DNA of 40,737 nucleotides from assembly GCA_017560985.1 (NCBI GenBank), contig JAFZDX010000087.1, forward strand, positions 1 through 40,737, read 5' to 3'. Origin of the DNA: Oscillospiraceae bacterium. Lineage in GTDB: Bacteria; Bacillota; Clostridia; Oscillospirales; Ruminococcaceae. The notes below the pieces were generated by a model. That model had not been told where the DNA came from. It made no database searches and was given only the letters and a program-made list of their open reading frames with translations. A program made the translations under genes and the position numbers. The stretch's first letter is position 1. Each line of letters opens with the position of its first letter. Positions 1 through 7,408 of this stretch are shown here, in pieces.

Positions 1-76
1 GCAGCGCTACCGCTCACATCCGTTCGCAACGCGCACGAGTGTTATGTGTATATCGGCATATACATATTTATTATAA

Positions 77-98
77 GGAGAGGCGCTACGCCCTCTCC
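77..98. repeat. Imperfect GC-rich palindrome
   Basis: GGAGAGGCG and CGCCCTCTCC arms (one bulge) face each other around CTA. It lies 16 bases from the dispersed palindrome at 115-141 and may belong to the same compound element. No gene is visible in positions 1-240; the stretch holds this palindrome, that repeat and the pepV terminator. Confidence 0.4.
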
Positions 99-114
99 GT
101 TCCACCTCTCCAGT

Positions 115-141
115 GTAGGGGACGATGCCCACATCGTCCCG
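115..141 (-). repeat. Dispersed palindrome copy 1
   Basis: GTAGGGGACGATG is followed by CATCGTCCCG, giving perfect GGGACGATG/CATCGTCCC arms. It is in the opposite orientation to the other copies, which end in CTACG on the plus strand. It belongs to the family also seen at 8365, 8404, 10412, 10453, 10530, 13257, 20295 and 22551. Confidence 0.7.
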
Positions 142-200
142 TTTTGCTATTCGTCCTATTCAAATTTTTCTAACAGTATTATACCACAAATCACACAAAA

Positions 201-226
201 CAAAAAGGCGGCTGATGCCGCCTTTA
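201..226 (-). terminator. pepV terminator
   Basis: Read on the minus strand, the stem AAAGGCGGC/GCCGCCTTT (204-212 with 217-225, loop of 4) is followed by a T-rich run. It lies 15 bases after the pepV stop, so it is a standard rho-independent terminator. Confidence 0.85.
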
Positions 227-240
227 AACGTTATAAACTA

Positions 241-1635
241 TTAGTAGTCCAGTTTATGCAGTTCATACATAGAAAGAATAATGATTTCCAGTGCGCTCAT
301 AAAGCCGTCGATAGAATAGCCTTCTTCAGCCATATGTGCTGTGCCAACGAAGTCTGGCAGTTCGTCACCTTTTGGTTCGATACCGAATGCTACACCCAGA
401 GGGAAGCTACGTGCGTATGTACCGCCACCGATTGTGTAAGGTTTTGTGTTCTGACCTGTGATTTCGTTGTATGTGTCCTGCATTGCCTTGATAATAGGTG
501 TTTCAGGGTCAATGAACATAGGTTTGGAGCCTTTTGTTGTTGGTACGTGACCGCCGATTGCTTCAAACTGTGGTGCCAGGATTTCGTGCATTTTGTCTGG
601 GTCTGTGTTTGTTGGGTAACGGATGTTGATGTGCTGTGTGTAAACGCCGTCATCGTATTTAATGATACCACCGATACATGTAAGTGGTTCAAAGTAACCG
701 TCGTCTGCATCAATGCCAAGGCCAGAGCCGTCTGTTACACCGTGGAGTTTTGCCAGCAGTTCAAAGTATGGTTTTTCTTCTTCGCTGAACAGGTTGTTTT
801 CCAGACCGTAGAATACCAGCATACCGATAGCATTTTTTGTGCCAGCTGGGAATGCAGCGTGACCACCGATGCCGTGTGCAACAACTTTTACGCCTTCTTC
901 AACTTCTACAATTTCAAGACCTTCAGCCTGTGGGAAGCTGCCGATACCTTTTTTGAATGTAACTTCAGCCAGGTCAGGGATAACGTTACCTGCTGTACCT
1001 GCATTGAATTTTACAACATTTGAATTTTCAACTTTTTTGCTGAACAGCTGGAATGAACAGATACCTTTTTCACCACAGCATACTGGGAAGTTTGCGTCTG
1101 GTGAGAAGATAAACAGTGGGTGTTTTTCTTTTTTCAGGTAGTATGCAACGTCTGTGGAGCCTGTTTCTTCGTCTGTACCCCAGATAGCTCTTGTTGTATA
1201 TCTCAGTTTCATACCCTGTTCTTTAAAGAATTTCAGCATATACATTGACAGAACTGATGCACCTTTGTTGTCGCAAACACCACGGCCCAGCAGCCAGCCG
1301 TCAACTTCTCTTACTGTGAATGGGTCAGCTTTCCAGCCGTTGCCTTCAGGAACAACGTCCAGATGGCAAACTGTTGCCAGATAGTCTTCGCTTTCGCCTG
1401 GCAGTTCTGCATAGCCGATGTAGTTGTCTACATTAACTGTTTTCAGACCGAAACGGTCTGCCATTTCCAGTGCTTTGTCCAGTGCTGCACGTGGGCCTGG
1501 GCCAAATGGCATACCTTCGCCTGGCTGGCCTGCAACTGATTTGATAGATACCAGGTCTTTGATATCCTGGATAATGCCTTCTTTATTTTCTTTCACGAAT
1601 TGCTGAACTTTTGCTCTTAATTCTGCGTTTATCAT
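241..1635 (-). CDS. pepV: M20 family dipeptidase PepV
   Basis: Cytoplasmic metallodipeptidase of the M20 (PepV/Xaa-His) family that splits dipeptides, a late step in using imported peptides. The 464-residue length matches the family. The dinuclear zinc-site motifs are visible: H91 and D93 in CHLDVVPEG, bridging D122 in GRGVCDNKGA, the catalytic E156-E157 pair in WGTDEETG and D180 in FSPDANFPV. The HGIGGHAAFPAG and GGGTYARSFP motifs near the lid and C-terminal region are also typical. The ATG is preceded by GGAGGT at suitable spacing. It is transcribed alone, divergently from the NusG-II gene, and ends at a strong terminator. Family assignment is secure; substrate range is inferred from homology. 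Confidence 0.93.
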   Translation of the reverse strand: MINAELRAKVQQFVKENKEGIIQDIKDLVSIKSVAGQPGEGMPFGPGPRAALDKALEMADRFGLKTVNVDNYIGYAELPGESEDYLATVCHLDVVPEGNGWKADPFTVREVDGWLLGRGVCDNKGASVLSMYMLKFFKEQGMKLRYTTRAIWGTDEETGSTDVAYYLKKEKHPLFIFSPDANFPVCCGEKGICSFQLFSKKVENSNVVKFNAGTAGNVIPDLAEVTFKKGIGSFPQAEGLEIVEVEEGVKVVAHGIGGHAAFPAGTKNAIGMLVFYGLENNLFSEEEKPYFELLAKLHGVTDGSGLGIDADDGYFEPLTCIGGIIKYDDGVYTQHINIRYPTNTDPDKMHEILAPQFEAIGGHVPTTKGSKPMFIDPETPIIKAMQDTYNEITGQNTKPYTIGGGTYARSFPLGVAFGIEPKGDELPDFVGTAHMAEEGYSIDGFMSALEIIILSMYELHKLDY

Positions 1636-1693
1636 AAAAAACCTCCGTTTTTCAATTAATTATCACTATTATAACACAAAAAAATTATAAAAT

Positions 1694-1727
1694 CACTATG
1701 GAAATTTTGTTATCCATAGTGTATAAT
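1694..1727 (+). promoter_or_regulatory. Promoter with palindromic operator (NusG-II gene)
   Basis: Arms CACTATGG (1694-1701) and CCATAGTG (1714-1721) form a perfect inverted repeat. The -10 TATAAT at 1722-1727 follows directly, and a weak -35 (TGGAAA, 1699-1704) lies inside the left arm with 17-bp spacing. The inner 22 bp (1697-1718) matches the fucO promoter palindrome at 4779-4800 in 20 of 22 positions, so a shared regulator is likely. Which regulator is unknown. Confidence 0.65.
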
Positions 1728-1762
1728 AGTATTTCATGAAATTCAAAAAAGGAATAATTAAA

Positions 1763-2104
1763 ATGAAAAAGAAACCTGATATAAATATATTTCTGACAGT
1801 AGGCCTGGTAATTTTTATCGTAATTATGCTGGCTTACCGTTTTATAAACAGAGAAACCGGTGATGTGGCTATGGTTGCCATAGACGGCACTGAAAAAAGA
1901 TATGAAATTTCTCTGGAAGAAGATGCAATCCACACAATCACAGAAGGTAATTTTATCGTTACACTGGAAGTAAAAGATGGCCGGATAAGATTTATCAACA
2001 GCCTGTGTCCAGACCACCTGTGCGAAGGCTTTGGTTTTATCCAGCACGAAGATGAATCTGCCATCTGTATGCCAGCAGGCGTAGCAGTGCTGATTCTGGA
2101 TTAA
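1763..2104 (+). CDS. NusG domain II-containing protein
   Basis: A 113-residue membrane-anchored protein of the NusG_II family (PF07009). One transmembrane helix near residues 8-24 is followed by an extracytoplasmic beta-rich domain with the characteristic conserved cysteines in SLCPDHLCE and ICMPAG. An upstream in-frame ATG at 1736 exists, but the ATG at 1763 has AAAGGA about 10 bases ahead and gives the usual family start (MKKKPD), so I chose it. The family is common in Clostridia and often sits near redox or FAD:protein FMN transferase genes; no such neighbour is present here. Its biochemical function is not established. Confidence 0.85.
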   Translation: MKKKPDINIFLTVGLVIFIVIMLAYRFINRETGDVAMVAIDGTEKRYEISLEEDAIHTITEGNFIVTLEVKDGRIRFINSLCPDHLCEGFGFIQHEDESAICMPAGVAVLILD

Positions 2105-2123
2105 CTATCAACATCAAAAAATT

Positions 2124-2156
2124 AACCCGTAGTGTCCAGACTACGGGTTTTGTTTT
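2124..2156 (+). terminator. Terminator after NusG-II gene
   Basis: AACCCGTAGT (2124-2133) pairs with ACTACGGGTT (2140-2149) and is followed by TTGTTTTTT. It terminates the plus-strand gene ending at 2104. Confidence 0.88.
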
Positions 2157-2417
2157 TTATTCTTTTACTGTTATCTCTTTTTCAAGACTGTTTTTATCAA
2201 ATTCATTTTTCAGCATAGGCAGAAAATCCGCCATAAGTGCCACATATGTGGTGATAAACACCACAAAAGAAACTGCTTTCAGGAATTTTTTGTCTTTTGC
2301 TTTTGCAAACAGACCACACAGCAGCCCTATGGAGAACAGGCAGAATTTTACAAGGGCAAGGTCTTTCCAGGTGGATTGTTTCAGATAAATATCTGCAGCG
2401 TCAAATAAAACTTTCAT
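2157..2417 (-). CDS. Small conserved membrane protein
   Basis: An 86-residue protein with two hydrophobic segments (about residues 23-38 and 48-68) and charged ends. GGAGAGTGCCCTT precedes the ATG, a good ribosome binding site, which supports a real gene. Its pattern (amphipathic N-terminus with WKDLALVKFCLFSIG, then a short basic loop and a second helix) recalls a small clostridial family often labelled 'permease of phosphate ABC transporter'. That label is not supported by any transporter motif here. It is probably an inner-membrane protein of unknown function. It reads toward the NusG-II terminator, the two genes being convergent. Confidence 0.7.
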   Translation of the reverse strand: MKVLFDAADIYLKQSTWKDLALVKFCLFSIGLLCGLFAKAKDKKFLKAVSFVVFITTYVALMADFLPMLKNEFDKNSLEKEITVKE

Positions 2418-2479
2418 AAGGGCACTCTCCTTTGTTGTTTATATCTATATTTTACTATATAAATATAAACAACTCAACC

Positions 2480-3301
2480 CTACATTTCCCTGATTTCAAG
2501 ATCGGTCGTATCATACATAACTTTTGCGTGATTTGTTTTGATTAATTTCTTTGCTATCACATTGCCTGTAATTACATCAATGGTTTTACGCCATATCTTG
2601 TTGTTACGATAAACAACGCCGTTTTCTCTGGAGAAAAATTCATCCTCCACAACAATATGGTAAGTGTTTGGCAGATAGTCAGAGCAAAGAAGATTGCCCA
2701 CCAGATACTCATCATCTGTAAAAACAGTCAGCTGAAATGTATAAGGCGTGTCGTTTCTGAAACGGTAATCCTTGTAGTTATATAAAATACTGGTACCTGT
2801 ACCAAACGGTACAACACGGCCAAAGTCTGGAAAAAGGTCCACACCGTCGTGGTGGTGATGTTCCACAATAGTAAGTGGTGAATGAAGCACCAGCCAATGA
2901 ATCAGGTTTGTAAACTGGCACATACCCCCACCGATGTCACTGGACGGGTTGCCGCTTTTTATGGTAAGACCTGTTTTATAGCCCTGTTTTTCGCTGACTT
3001 TTCCAACCAGATACCAGAAGGAAAACACCTGTCCCGGACGTATAATAATTTTATCTACCTTTGGCGCGGCTATTGACAGATTTACAGCTTTATTGTTCTG
3101 CAGTGTCATATCCACATTGCCAAGTTTTCTGCGGATAAGGGATTTATGACTGTACACAGACACCGGCAAAAGCACATCTTCTTTTTCAGATGCAAAATTT
3201 ATATCTGCCCTTTTATCCCGAATATTTCTTTTTAATATTTCTTTCTGTGTGGATATTTTATATGTAAGTGGTGAAATTTCACAGAACAGTTTTCTTGCCA
3301 T
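2480..3301 (-). CDS. VanW family protein
   Basis: A 273-residue protein with a VanW domain covering most of its length. The signature is clear: RPGQVFSFWYLVG, then GLTIKSGNPSSDIGGGMCQ and HHHHDGVDLFPDFGRVVPFGTG. VanW occurs in some vancomycin-resistance clusters but is widespread without resistance; its activity is unknown and there are no van ligase or VanR/S genes here. The open frame extends upstream to 3364, but the ATG at 3301 has an AGAGGT site 6 bases ahead, and a candidate promoter lies within the longer version, so the shorter start is preferred. This is one of the short VanW forms lacking the peptidoglycan-binding domains of larger homologs. Confidence 0.85.
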   Translation of the reverse strand: MARKLFCEISPLTYKISTQKEILKRNIRDKRADINFASEKEDVLLPVSVYSHKSLIRRKLGNVDMTLQNNKAVNLSIAAPKVDKIIIRPGQVFSFWYLVGKVSEKQGYKTGLTIKSGNPSSDIGGGMCQFTNLIHWLVLHSPLTIVEHHHHDGVDLFPDFGRVVPFGTGTSILYNYKDYRFRNDTPYTFQLTVFTDDEYLVGNLLCSDYLPNTYHIVVEDEFFSRENGVVYRNNKIWRKTIDVITGNVIAKKLIKTNHAKVMYDTTDLEIREM

Positions 3302-3332
3302 ATCATTACCTCTGTCGTGGATTGTTTCTTTT

Positions 3333-3361
3333 ATTCTATCATCTGCAACCATCATAAACAA
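3333..3361 (-). promoter_or_regulatory. vanW-like gene promoter
   Basis: On the minus strand, TTGTTT (3356-3361) and TAGAAT (3333-3338) are separated by 17 bp. The transcript would begin about 30 bases before the ATG at 3301, which supports that start. Confidence 0.5.
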
Positions 3362-3383
3362 CATATGTGACAGAATTGTTATA

Positions 3384-3412
3384 TTGAAATAAAAATATTA
3401 CGGGTATATAAT
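3384..3412 (+). promoter_or_regulatory. Promoter of the MFS transporter
   Basis: TTGAAA (3384-3389), 17-bp spacer, TATAAT (3407-3412): near-consensus sigma-A promoter, 33 bases before the ATG at 3445. Confidence 0.75.
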
Positions 3413-3444
3413 AAAGGCAAATTTTTACAAAGAGAGATGAGATT

Positions 3445-4680
3445 ATGGTTAAAACAGAAGGTAAAATTCATCATGCCTGGTTTATATTCCTGGTGTGCCT
3501 GGGTATTATGGGTGGTCTGGTAGGTATACTGCTGAACTGCACAGGTATTATTTTTACTGAAATCATAAAAGAATTCGGTTTCCGCACAGGGGATTTGTCT
3601 ATTTACTATTCAATACGTTCAATGGTAAGGGCATTGGCCCTGGGGGCTGTATCCGGTATGTTTTTCAAAAAGAACTCCAAAAAGGTGCTGATAGGAATAA
3701 CTGCCATCACCTGCCTGGCATATATGTCTATGGGGCTGTATACACAGCTGTGGCAGTGGTATATTTCCGCTGTGTTTATCGGTATAGGCACCAGCTATAC
3801 AGGTATGGCTATTTCTGTACTGCTGGCCAACTGGTTTGCAACAAAGAAAGGGCTGGTAATGGGGCTGGCAATGTCTGCATCCGGCGTGCTGGGGGCTGTG
3901 GTAAGCCCTGTGTGTTCCACACTGATTGAATCCATAGGCTGGCGCGGTGCCTGCGTGGCAATGGGTCTGCTGACAATGGCTGTGGTTTGTATACCTGCCG
4001 CGCTGTTTCTGGTGCTGACACCACAGGAAATAGGAATGAAACCCTACGGCTGGAGCGAAAACCCTGTGGAAAATGCAAAAAATGAAATTACAAAAGTTAA
4101 TTATACTGTACCTGGGTATATATTCCCTGTGTGCGTGTGCATAATCTGCCTGGCAACCCTGATAGGTGCATTGCTGAACCAGCTGCCATTGTATTCTGCC
4201 GGACTGGGCTATGGTGTAGCAACAGGTGCAATGATAACCAGCTTTGCAATGTGGGGCAACGTACTGGGTAAACTGCTGACAGGTTGGCTGGCAGACAAAG
4301 TGGGGCCATTCAAGGCACTGACAGTTACATTCGCAATGGTAATGACTGCACTGGTGATGTTTATGCTGTGCGTCGGCAGTGAATATATGCTGTATTTTGC
4401 CGCACTGCTGTTTGGCACAATCTATGCTGTTGATGCCAATGTACCGCCACTGCTGTTTATGGATGTTTATGGCGCTGACTACACAAAGCATCTGAAAAAC
4501 TTTCAGACCATAGGTTTTGCGCTGGGTACATTTTCCAGCAGTCTGCTGCCATACATCTACGACTTTACCGGCAGTTACAATGTAATTTTTGTACTGGGCA
4601 TTGTGTGGATTACTGTTTCACTGGCAATGACATGGTGGCTGAAAATCTGGCTGGACAAAAAGAAAAAGCAGAATATCTGA
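3445..4680 (+). CDS. MFS transporter, OFA/monocarboxylate-like
   Basis: A 411-residue polytopic protein with about 12 hydrophobic helices and a cytoplasmic loop near residue 210, the usual major facilitator layout. The N-half has NWFATKKGLVMGLAMSASGVLG, resembling the W-F-x-x-x-R/K-G-x-A-x-G segment of the oxalate/formate antiporter and monocarboxylate porter branch, followed by GWRGACVAMG. It probably moves a small organic anion, but the substrate cannot be read from sequence. GAGAGATGAG supplies the ribosome binding site. It forms a single-gene unit with its own promoter and terminator. Lying directly upstream of lactaldehyde reductase, it might handle a related metabolite, but separate promoters give no firm link. 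Confidence 0.87.
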   Translation: MVKTEGKIHHAWFIFLVCLGIMGGLVGILLNCTGIIFTEIIKEFGFRTGDLSIYYSIRSMVRALALGAVSGMFFKKNSKKVLIGITAITCLAYMSMGLYTQLWQWYISAVFIGIGTSYTGMAISVLLANWFATKKGLVMGLAMSASGVLGAVVSPVCSTLIESIGWRGACVAMGLLTMAVVCIPAALFLVLTPQEIGMKPYGWSENPVENAKNEITKVNYTVPGYIFPVCVCIICLATLIGALLNQLPLYSAGLGYGVATGAMITSFAMWGNVLGKLLTGWLADKVGPFKALTVTFAMVMTALVMFMLCVGSEYMLYFAALLFGTIYAVDANVPPLLFMDVYGADYTKHLKNFQTIGFALGTFSSSLLPYIYDFTGSYNVIFVLGIVWITVSLAMTWWLKIWLDKKKKQNI

Positions 4681-4684
4681 AAAT

Positions 4685-4712
4685 AAAAGGCGGTATAAAA
4701 ATATCGCCTTTT
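4685..4712 (+). terminator. Terminator after MFS gene
   Basis: AAAAGGCG (4685-4692) pairs with CGCCTTTT (4705-4712), with further imperfect pairing inward. The T run is short, so termination may be partial. Confidence 0.65.
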
Positions 4713-4778
4713 AAACTGTAAAAATTATGAATACGTCAAATTTCTGTTGCATTTTAAAACATAATATGGTTTAATTTG

Positions 4779-4809
4779 TATGGATATTTTTTTATCCATA
4801 ATTTTATAT
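4779..4809 (+). promoter_or_regulatory. fucO promoter with palindromic operator
   Basis: TATGGATA (4779-4786) and TATCCATA (4793-4800) form a perfect inverted repeat. TTATAT at 4804-4809 is a -10-like element in the same position relative to the palindrome as TATAAT in the NusG-II promoter, and TGGATA inside the left arm matches the weak -35 there. An alternative start is TTGCAT (4747-4752), 17 bp, TTTAAT (4770-4775), which would place the palindrome at the transcription start. Either way it looks like an operator. Confidence 0.6.
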
Positions 4810-4852
4810 CTAATTTTACAAATTGAATCAACAGACAAAAGGAGCTTTTAAA

Positions 4853-6001
4853 ATGGCAAACAGATTTGTTCTTAATGAAACAAGCTATCACGGCAAAGGC
4901 GCTATCACAGCAATCGTTGATGAAGCAACACGCAGAGGCTTTAAAAAAGCATTTCTTTGCACAGACCCTGACCTTATCAAATTCAATGTTACAAAAAAAG
5001 TGACAGACCTTCTTGATAACGCAGGTATGGAATACGAAGTATATTCCAACATCAAACCAAACCCAACAATCGAAAACGTACAGACTGGTGTAGAAAAATT
5101 CAAAGCCAGCGGCGCTGACTACATTATCGCAGTTGGTGGAGGCAGCCCAATTGATACAGCAAAAGCTATCGGTATCATTGTAAGAAACCCAGAATTTGCA
5201 GATGTTCGTTCTCTGGAAGGTGTAGCACCAACAAAGAACCCTTGTGTGCCAATTATCGCAGTTCCAACAACAGCCGGTACAGCTGCTGAAGTTACAATCA
5301 ACTATGTTATCACAGACGTTGAAAACAACAAAAAAATGGTTTGTGTAGACGTAAACGATATTCCAGTAGTTGCAATCGTAGACCCAGATATGATGGCTTC
5401 TATGCCAAAAGGTCTGACAGCTGCAACAGGTATGGACGCACTGACACACGCTATCGAAGGTTACATCACAGCAGGTGCATGGGAACTCAGCGATATGTTC
5501 CATCTGAAAGCTATCGAAATTATCGGCCGCAGCCTTCGTGGTGCAGTTGAAAACACAGATGAAGGCAGAGAAGGCATGGCACTGGGCCAGTATGTTGCAG
5601 GTATGGGCTTCTCCAACGTAGGCCTGGGTATCGTTCATTCAATGGCTCACACACTGGGCGCTATGTATGACACACCACACGGTGTTGCAAACGCTATCCT
5701 GCTGCCAACAGTTATGGAATACAATGCTCCAGCAACAGGCGAAAAATACAGAGAAATCGCAAAAGCTCTGGGTGTTGAAGGCACAGAAACAATGAGTGTT
5801 GAAGAATACCGCACAGCAGCTGTTGAAGCAGTTAAAAAACTGTCCAGCGATGTAGGAATTCCAGCTGACCTGAAAGACATTGTAAAACCTGAAGATGTAG
5901 ACTTCCTGTCAGAAAGTGCATTTGCAGATGCTTGCCGCCCAGGTAACCCAAGAGAAACATCTGTTGAAGAAATCAAAGAACTGTTCCTCAAACTTATGTA
6001 A
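4853..6001 (+). CDS. fucO: Lactaldehyde reductase (iron alcohol dehydrogenase)
   Basis: A 382-residue group III alcohol dehydrogenase that closely follows E. coli FucO along its whole length, from the MANR..LNET start through the shared GMGFSNVGLGIVH and NPRE..EI motifs. It reduces L-lactaldehyde to 1,2-propanediol with NADH, the end step of anaerobic fucose or rhamnose breakdown. The NAD-binding GGGSPIDTAKA motif is at residues 95-105. Metal ligands align as D195, H199, H262 and H276. The ATG at 4853 has AAAGGAG 8 bases ahead; a longer in-frame start at 4823 has none. No fucose or rhamnose genes lie nearby, so it may act on lactaldehyde from a distant pathway or on related aldehydes. Confidence 0.92.
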   Translation: MANRFVLNETSYHGKGAITAIVDEATRRGFKKAFLCTDPDLIKFNVTKKVTDLLDNAGMEYEVYSNIKPNPTIENVQTGVEKFKASGADYIIAVGGGSPIDTAKAIGIIVRNPEFADVRSLEGVAPTKNPCVPIIAVPTTAGTAAEVTINYVITDVENNKKMVCVDVNDIPVVAIVDPDMMASMPKGLTAATGMDALTHAIEGYITAGAWELSDMFHLKAIEIIGRSLRGAVENTDEGREGMALGQYVAGMGFSNVGLGIVHSMAHTLGAMYDTPHGVANAILLPTVMEYNAPATGEKYREIAKALGVEGTETMSVEEYRTAAVEAVKKLSSDVGIPADLKDIVKPEDVDFLSESAFADACRPGNPRETSVEEIKELFLKLM

Positions 6002-6014
6002 TCCACATATAAAA

Positions 6015-6046
6015 CAAAAAGCCGGTACTTTTGTCCCGGTTTTTTA
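6015..6046. terminator. Bidirectional terminator between fucO and proC
   Basis: A GCCGG..CCCGG stem is flanked by an A run on the left and TTTTTT on the right. It lies between the convergent genes fucO (ends 6001) and proC (ends 6054) and can serve both. Confidence 0.8.
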
Positions 6047-6053
6047 TTTGGTT

Positions 6054-6881
6054 TTATTTTTTGCCCAGTTCAATATTCTTCTCATTTGCATAGAAAACTG
6101 CGTTTGCTGCTGCCCGGCGGAAAGCGGCATTTTCCAGAGTGGCTACACCCACTATTGTACTGCCACCAGGTGAACACACAGCATCTTTCAAGGCATCAGG
6201 GTGACGGCCTGTTTCCAGCACCATAGCTGCTGCACCTTTTACAGCCTGGGCCGCATATTTTATAGCTTTGTCGCGTGGCACACCACAGCGCACTGCACCA
6301 TCTGCCAGTGCATCAATAAACATATAGGCGAAAGCCGGTGTACAGCCTGATACAGCAGATGCCACATCAATAATCTGTTCGGTTACCCTTTCAGTCAGAC
6401 CGCACTGTGCAAACATATTTTCCAGTTCTGCACACATTTCATCAGTTGCCAGCACGTTTTCGGCATAGATGTTAAGACCTTCGCCGATTTCGCTTGGTGT
6501 ATTTGGCAGCATACGGAATACAGGCAGTTCAAAACCATACTGCAATGGAATTTCAGACAGTGATTCCAGAGTTATACCTGCGGCAATAGACAGGATTTTC
6601 TGGTTTATACCCTTTTCTTTTGCTTCTTTCATTGCAGGTATAAGCAGTGCCTGCACATTGCGCAGCTGCTGTGGTTTTACAGCCAGTACAATATATTCAC
6701 TGTCCACACAGGCAGCGTGGGCTGTCTGTGCCACTGTACAGCCTGTTTTTTCTGCCAGAAAAGCTGTTCTGTCAGTATTCAGGTCAAATATCACCACCTG
6801 CTGTGGATCGATTGCTTTGCATATACCCATAACCAGTGCGCCGCCCATATTGCCTGCACCGATGAATGCTATTTTTTTCAT
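6054..6881 (-). CDS. proC: Pyrroline-5-carboxylate reductase
   Basis: A 275-residue ProC that reduces 1-pyrroline-5-carboxylate to L-proline with NAD(P)H in the cytoplasm, the last step of proline synthesis. The N-terminal Rossmann motif GAGNMGG is at residues 8-14. The C-terminal dimerisation signature is clear in SGCTPAFAYMFIDALADG and in AVCSPGGSTIVG. Length matches the family. GGAGATATT precedes the ATG, and a promoter (TTGAAA, 17 bp, TATAAT) lies upstream. proB and proA are not in the window, so it is a lone gene here. Confidence 0.95.
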   Translation of the reverse strand: MKKIAFIGAGNMGGALVMGICKAIDPQQVVIFDLNTDRTAFLAEKTGCTVAQTAHAACVDSEYIVLAVKPQQLRNVQALLIPAMKEAKEKGINQKILSIAAGITLESLSEIPLQYGFELPVFRMLPNTPSEIGEGLNIYAENVLATDEMCAELENMFAQCGLTERVTEQIIDVASAVSGCTPAFAYMFIDALADGAVRCGVPRDKAIKYAAQAVKGAAAMVLETGRHPDALKDAVCSPGGSTIVGVATLENAAFRRAAANAVFYANEKNIELGKK

Positions 6882-6910
6882 AATATCTCCTTTTTACATT
6901 TATTAATTTA

Positions 6911-6939
6911 ATTATAAACAGCTATCCGGATATTTTCAA
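6911..6939 (-). promoter_or_regulatory. proC promoter
   Basis: On the minus strand, TTGAAA (6934-6939), 17 bp, TATAAT (6911-6916), 29 bases before the proC ATG. Confidence 0.72.
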
Positions 6940-6966
6940 TATAAATGTGAAAGTTGTTCAGCATTA

Positions 6967-7016
6967 TTGACATATGCCAAAAATAAGCGTATAGTAATTA
7001 TAAACGGCATATGCCA
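6967..7016 (+). promoter_or_regulatory. DUF134 operon promoter with repeated CATATGCCA
   Basis: TTGACA (6967-6972), 17-bp spacer, TATAGT (6990-6995) is a near-perfect sigma-A promoter. CATATGCCA occurs twice, at 6971-6979 (overlapping the -35) and 7008-7016. The second copy is part of the perfect palindrome GGCATATGCC (7006-7015) just after the expected start point. These are candidate operator half-sites, possibly for the DUF134 protein itself. Confidence 0.6.
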
Positions 7017-7036
7017 TTAATAAAGGAGACATCTTT

Positions 7037-7396
7037 ATGCCAAGACCGAGAAAGTGCAGAAAAGTATGCCAGATACCAGCACACAACGAATTCAGACCAC
7101 CAAATGGTAACCCGGAAAATGTGGTTACGCTGACAGTGGACGAATATGAAACTATCAGGCTGATTGATATGCAGGACTTTTCACAGGAAGATTGTGCCAG
7201 CTATATGCAGGTGGGGCGCACAACAGCCCAGCGGATATACAACAGCGCAAGAAAAAAAATAGCAATGGTTCTGGTTACGGGTGCCACCTTAAAAATCGAA
7301 GGTGGAGATTTCCGCCTGTGCGATGGCAGTGAAGAACATTGCGGTTGTGGCGGATGCCATAAACACAGAAGAAACTGTGGCAGTTGCAAAGAGTAA
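7037..7396 (+). CDS. DUF134 helix-turn-helix protein
   Basis: A 119-residue member of the DUF134 family (PF02001). The N-terminal MPRPRKCRKVC start is diagnostic. A sigma-factor-like helix-turn-helix spans roughly residues 32-75 (LTVDEYETIRLID, then MQVGRTTAQRIYNSARKKIA). The C-terminus is cysteine-rich (Cys at 95, 102, 104, 107, 114, 117), suggesting metal or Fe-S binding. AAAGGAG precedes the ATG. It is 12 bases upstream of a NifX-like gene, a pairing often seen in anaerobes, which suggests a metal- or redox-responsive regulator of that gene. Its ligand is not established. Confidence 0.87.
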   Translation: MPRPRKCRKVCQIPAHNEFRPPNGNPENVVTLTVDEYETIRLIDMQDFSQEDCASYMQVGRTTAQRIYNSARKKIAMVLVTGATLKIEGGDFRLCDGSEEHCGCGGCHKHRRNCGSCKE

Positions 7397-7408
7397 GGAG
7401 AATGATTT

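Noticed and set aside
46-1023. Long plus-strand open frame (325 codons) opposite pepV
   Set aside because: It is very rich in Cys, Phe and Val, has no ribosome binding site, and lies antisense to a gene with intact M20 motifs; it is a shadow frame.
2480-3301. Vancomycin-resistance cluster
   Set aside because: VanW alone; no vanA/B-type ligase, vanH, vanX or two-component system nearby.
3619-4491. Long minus-strand open frame (290 codons) opposite the MFS transporter
   Set aside because: Composition dominated by His, Cys and Gln is the complement of membrane codons; no start signal.
4754-5638. 294-codon minus-strand frame opposite fucO
   Set aside because: Cys/Phe-rich shadow of a gene that matches FucO along its full length.
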